A DNA stretch of 8,585 bases from Methanosphaera sp. rholeuAM6 (lineage in GTDB: Archaea; Methanobacteriota; Methanobacteria; Methanobacteriales; Methanobacteriaceae), in contig MVAA01000077.1 in NCBI GenBank assembly GCA_003266105.1, forward strand, positions 7,914 to 16,498, written 5' to 3'. Each line of letters starts with the position of its first letter. The stretch's first letter is position 1. The notes under the pieces are model-generated. The model had not been told where the DNA came from. It did not search any database and saw only the letters and a program-made list of their open reading frames with translations. Of the stretch, positions 5,866 to 8,585 are shown one piece after another. The translations under genes were made by a program, and so were the position numbers.

Positions 5866-7218
5866 CTACTCAATGAACTTTTGTGCATATTCAATAACGT
5901 TGTCAACGAATTTGCTGCTGCTTCCAAGATATGTGTGCGGATCAAGTGTTTCATCAATTTCTTCCTGGCTCATGTACTTGAGTATTTCATCCTGTTTGGA
6001 CACCATTTCACGAAGACCTGTATTTTCTGCATAGGCATCCATTGCGCAGCGTCTGACAAGTGCATAAGCACTTTGTCTTCCCATGCCTTTCTGTGTTAGT
6101 TTGCTCATAAATCTTTCAGCCATAACAAGACCGTTACTTGCATTTAGGTTACGTTCAATGTTTTCTTCATAGAAGTCCAGTTTAGAGAAGAGTCTGATTG
6201 ATAAGTTCAATATGTAATCGGTTAAAATTGCAGATTCCGGTAGGATAATTCTTTCACATGATGAGTTTGTCAGGTCACGTTCATGCCATAGGGGATTGTT
6301 TTGCAGTGCGGCATTGACGTATGATTTTACTACCCTTGAGACTCCGCAGATTCTTTCACCGGTTATAGGGTTTCTTTTGTGTGGCATGGTACTGCTTCCC
6401 ATCTGTTTTTCAGGGTCGAACTTTTCACCGACTTCCATAAGTTCCGTTCTTTGAAGGTTACGTACTTCTAATGCCATTTTTTCCAGTGTACTGCATAGAT
6501 TTGCCAGTGTCATAATGTATTCTGCATGGTTGTCCCTTTGCACTACCTGGTTGCTTATGTGTACAGGGTTCAATCCAAGTATTTCGGATACTCTCACGTG
6601 AATGTCGTATCCTGTCTCTCCTAGTGCTGCTGTTGTTCCTACTGCTCCGGTCATCATTCCCACGCATACGTGTTCCTGTGTGAGGTTGAGCCTTTCGAGC
6701 TGACGTGTCAGTTCATCGATGTATATTGCGAATTTCATGCCATAGGTTGTTGGCAGTGCATGTTGACCGTGTGTACGGCCGATTGTTACAGTATTTTTGT
6801 GTTCTTCTGCCAGGTCGATTAGTATTTTGATTAGTTTTATGATTTTTTCACGGATTATTTCTATTGAGTCTTTTAGCTGTAGTGACTGTGATGAATCTAT
6901 TATATCGTTACTGGTGGATCCGTAGTGAACGTATTCTCCTGCACCGTTGTCACATACTTCTTCGAGTGCTTTCATTAGTGCTCCAATATCGTGATTGGTT
7001 GCTTTTTCTATTTCATCCACTCTTTCTTGTTTAACGTATTGCGTTGTAGCTTTTCTGTTTATTTCATCAGCCGCTTCTTTAGGTATTAATCCTATTTCTC
7101 CTTCAGCTTTTGCTAGTGCTGCTTCTACTTTCAGCATGTTCTGTAGTTTTGCTTCTTGTTCCCATACGGCTTTCATTTCTGGTGTACCGTATCTGAATTC
7201 TATTGGGTGTATTGCCAT
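5866..7218 (-). CDS. purB: Adenylosuccinate lyase
   Basis: Acts twice in purine synthesis, splitting fumarate from SAICAR to give AICAR and from adenylosuccinate to give AMP. The fumarase/aspartase superfamily signature GSSTMPHKRNP is at about 274-284 (numbering from the ATG chosen here), with HYGSTSNDIIDS near 98-109 and TIGRTHGQHALPT near 145-157 carrying active-site histidines. The protein is all-helical and works as a tetramer. The frame stays open three codons further to a TTG at 7227, but the ATG at 7218 gives MAIHPIEFRYGT, the usual N-terminus, and 450 residues, the usual length. No Shine-Dalgarno site is seen upstream, so the transcript may be leaderless or weakly initiated. A small five-pair inverted repeat (5852-5866) touches the stop codon. 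The gene is divergent from the PEP-domain gene and lies 216 bases before psmA. Confidence 0.97.
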   Translation of the reverse strand: MAIHPIEFRYGTPEMKAVWEQEAKLQNMLKVEAALAKAEGEIGLIPKEAADEINRKATTQYVKQERVDEIEKATNHDIGALMKALEEVCDNGAGEYVHYGSTSNDIIDSSQSLQLKDSIEIIREKIIKLIKILIDLAEEHKNTVTIGRTHGQHALPTTYGMKFAIYIDELTRQLERLNLTQEHVCVGMMTGAVGTTAALGETGYDIHVRVSEILGLNPVHISNQVVQRDNHAEYIMTLANLCSTLEKMALEVRNLQRTELMEVGEKFDPEKQMGSSTMPHKRNPITGERICGVSRVVKSYVNAALQNNPLWHERDLTNSSCERIILPESAILTDYILNLSIRLFSKLDFYEENIERNLNASNGLVMAERFMSKLTQKGMGRQSAYALVRRCAMDAYAENTGLREMVSKQDEILKYMSQEEIDETLDPHTYLGSSSKFVDNVIEYAQKFIE

Positions 7219-7324
7219 ATTAATCAATCTAAAAAATTTTGTTTTGTAATTTTTGCTTAGTTAAAAAAAATATTCTTTATGTTATTATTTACTTTGTTTT
7301 TCAAAAGTTAAAAAATTATTTAGT

Positions 7325-7340
7325 CGGAAGTATCTTTCCG
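7325..7340. repeat. Short GC-capped hairpin CGGAAG/TTTCCG
   Basis: CGGAAG and TTTCCG pair over six positions (one G-T) around a four-base TATC loop. Its GC-rich ends stand out in an almost pure A/T region. It lies about 107 bases before the purB start and about 220 before the plus-strand gene. It could be a protein-binding palindrome for either gene. Confidence 0.4.
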
Positions 7341-7377
7341 TTAATTATGTTAGTTTTGTTAATGATAGGATATTTTT

Positions 7378-7404
7378 CTTGCAAGTATTGTCCATACTTT
7401 CAAG
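7378..7404. repeat. 27-base imperfect palindrome
   Basis: CTTG-C-AAGTAT (7378-7388) pairs with ATACTT-T-CAAG (7394-7404) around the loop TGTCC: ten pairs with one central mismatch. The symmetry fits an operator for a dimeric regulator or an RNA hairpin. It lies about 75 bases upstream of the TATA element of the PEP-domain gene and 160 bases upstream of purB. Confidence 0.45.
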
Positions 7405-7463
7405 GTAATTATGCAAAAAATCCAAAATTCATAAAGAGTTATTGTATACTGTTTATTTTAATT

Positions 7464-7491
7464 ATTGAAAATTATTCATTATATATTTATA
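7464..7491 (+). promoter_or_regulatory. BRE/TATA promoter of the PEP-domain gene
   Basis: An A-rich ATTGAAAATTATTC segment precedes TTATATATTTATA (7479-7491), a strong archaeal TATA box. Transcription would begin near 7510-7515, leaving a leader of about 50 bases with a GGAG ribosome binding site. Confidence 0.55.
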
Positions 7492-7548
7492 CTATGTTGA
7501 ACATAAACACAAAATAATAAGCTTACTGAGAAAATTACTGAACATTAT

Positions 7549-7552
7549 GGAG
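7549..7552 (+). promoter_or_regulatory. Ribosome binding site of the PEP-domain gene
   Basis: GGAG lies eight bases before the ATG at 7561, normal spacing for a methanogen. It supports this start; the ATG at 7547 is in another frame and overlaps the site. Confidence 0.7.
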
Positions 7553-7560
7553 AAAAACAT

Positions 7561-8585
7561 ATGGTTGCTTTTGAAAGAATAAAATCCGGTATCGAAGAAT
7601 TAGATGAAACACTTGACAATATACGTCTAGGTGACAATGTAGTATGGCAGGTATCAAACCTTAAAGAATTTTCATACTTTGTAAATCCTTACATCAAACA
7701 GGCACTCAAAGATAAAAGAAACCTCATATACATTAACTTCGGACAGCACGAACCACTAATACCAATGACCGATGAAGACATGGAAGAACTGGAAAGGGAA
7801 AGAAACAACAAGAATACAGAATTTGCAATGATAGAAAGAAATGGGATAAAAATATATAAAGTAGACCCGATGAAACAATTCGAACCATTTACACTAGAAG
7901 TACATAATATAATTACTAAAGAAGGATTTGATGCATTCTATGTATTCGATTGCCTATCTGACCTACAGTCAATATGGTCAACAGATTTAATGATGGGAAA
8001 CTTCTTCAGAGTAACCTGTCCATACTTATTCATACTGGACACAGTAGCATACTTCCCGGTAATAAGGGGAAAACATTCTTTCGAAGCAATAGCCAAAATA
8101 AGAGAAACAACACAACTATTCCTTGATGTTTACTCAAATGATGAAGAAGAAGTATACGTACATCCATTAAAAGTATGGAACCGATACTCAAAGGAAATGT
8201 TCCTGGGACACAAATTCAATCCAACAACAGGAAATGTAACCGCATTAACCGATGGAATGGAAGTAAGCAACTTCTACAAAGTAATCAACTCAAGCAACAC
8301 AAATGAACAAAACACGGATAGTTGGGAAAGATTCTTCACATCAACCAAACTACTGCATGACTCGGGAATAGACGTATCGGATAAATGTGACCTGATGTGC
8401 AACATGATGATGGCAAAAGACAAACAGGTGACAGAAAAAATAATGGAATACTTTGAATATGAAGATTACATGACAATATACGATCGATTAGTGGGAAGTG
8501 GAAGGATAGGAGGTAAAGCCTGTGGAATGTTGCTGGCACGTAAAATAATAGAAAAGGACCGGCCGGACATTTTTAAAAACTTTGA
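7561..8585 (+). CDS. PEP/pyruvate-binding-domain protein, N-terminal part
   Basis: The frame is open from the ATG at 7561 to the end of the window, giving 341 residues without a stop. The C-terminal edge, VGSGRIGGKACGMLLARKII (311-330), matches the start of the PEP-synthase/pyruvate phosphate dikinase ATP-grasp domain, where GGK-A-G-L/M is typical; the rest of that domain is outside the window. The first 200 or so residues resemble a KaiC/RecA-like fold: RIKSGIEELDETLDNIRLGD (6-25) parallels the KaiC opening G-I-x-x-L-D, but where a Walker A loop should follow the protein has NVVWQVSNLKEF, with no G-x-x-x-x-G-K-T/S. A hydrophobic AFYVFDCLSDL segment (about 145-155) and CPYLFILDTVAYFP (about 174-187) sit where Walker B and later strands would be. 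The likely product is a large multidomain phosphotransfer-type enzyme, not ordinary PEP synthase. Reaction unknown. It is divergent from purB with a good promoter and ribosome binding site. Confidence 0.82.
   Translation, partial: MVAFERIKSGIEELDETLDNIRLGDNVVWQVSNLKEFSYFVNPYIKQALKDKRNLIYINFGQHEPLIPMTDEDMEELERERNNKNTEFAMIERNGIKIYKVDPMKQFEPFTLEVHNIITKEGFDAFYVFDCLSDLQSIWSTDLMMGNFFRVTCPYLFILDTVAYFPVIRGKHSFEAIAKIRETTQLFLDVYSNDEEEVYVHPLKVWNRYSKEMFLGHKFNPTTGNVTALTDGMEVSNFYKVINSSNTNEQNTDSWERFFTSTKLLHDSGIDVSDKCDLMCNMMMAKDKQVTEKIMEYFEYEDYMTIYDRLVGSGRIGGKACGMLLARKIIEKDRPDIFKNF

Larger units (their letters stand above)
7219..7560. other. Divergent intergenic region, purB / PEP-domain gene
   Basis: A 342-base gap serving two divergent genes. 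It contains two hairpin-forming palindromes (7325-7340 and 7378-7404), a good TATA element for the plus-strand gene (7479-7491) and its ribosome binding site (7549-7552). For purB no convincing TATA box stands out; the stretch 7231-7310 is nearly all A/T. A long plus-strand open frame crosses it (7239-7517), but that frame begins with TTG, lacks a ribosome binding site and looks like a by-product of T-rich DNA. Confidence 0.65.

Noticed and set aside
7239..7517. 92-codon hydrophobic plus-strand frame between purB and the PEP-domain gene
   Set aside because: It begins with TTG, has no ribosome binding site, overlaps the likely purB promoter and both palindromes, and its Phe/Ile/Leu/Tyr-rich composition is what T-rich intergenic DNA yields. 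A shorter version from the ATG near 7348 also lacks a ribosome binding site.
8336..8539. 67-codon minus-strand frame inside the PEP-domain gene
   Set aside because: Wholly opposite a long frame with clear family motifs; no ribosome binding site and no recognisable motif.

Overview
The window looks like chromosomal DNA of a very AT-rich methanogenic archaeon of the order Methanobacteriales, most likely Methanosphaera or Methanobrevibacter. The reasons are archaeal-type informational proteins (exosome Rrp4/Rrp41/Rrp42, archaeal SBDS, proteasome alpha subunit, ribosomal protein eL43), A/T-rich intergenic DNA with BRE/TATA-like elements and oligo-T terminator signals, and Shine-Dalgarno sites of the AGGTGA/GGAG type. 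The genus is an inference from protein style and base composition.

Layout. Seven complete genes and one partial gene lie on the minus strand and one partial gene on the plus strand. Read in the minus direction from high to low coordinates: purB (adenylosuccinate lyase, 7218-5866); psmA (20S proteasome alpha, 5649-4753) with an unusually long charged C-terminal tail; a ferredoxin-type aldo/keto reductase (4625-3474); SBDS ribosome-maturation factor (3321-2626); rrp4 (2613-1942); rrp41 (1922-1206); rrp42 (1225-422); then a 303-base regulatory gap and the first 39 codons of eL43 (118-1). Divergent from purB, on the plus strand, the first 341 codons of a large PEP/pyruvate-binding-domain protein begin at 7561 and run off the window.

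Function. SBDS-rrp4-rrp41-rrp42 is a compact unit (gaps of 12 and 19 bases, then a 20-base overlap) encoding the archaeal RNA exosome plus the factor that helps mature the 50S subunit. With psmA on one side and eL43 on the other it is the archaeal proteasome-exosome-translation superoperon, joining RNA decay, protein decay and ribosome assembly. Here the superoperon is broken up: an aldo/keto reductase sits between psmA and SBDS, purB precedes psmA, and terminator- and promoter-like signals lie between psmA, the reductase, SBDS and eL43, so several separate transcripts are likely.

Regulation. The clearest non-coding structures are a hairpin plus T6 tract after rrp42 (279-305), three copies of TATTCATT(T)AAC framing a TATA-like element upstream of eL43 (215-277), a hairpin/T7 terminator overlapping the psmA stop, a tandem GATATAATT before SBDS, and two hairpins or palindromes in the purB/PEP-domain divergent region. 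No tRNA, rRNA, CRISPR array, insertion sequence or phage gene was seen. I did not find a clearly new biological system. The points most worth a second look are the proteasome tail, the reductase insertion, the P-loop-less KaiC-like N-terminal region of the PEP-domain protein, and the eL43 operator-like repeats.
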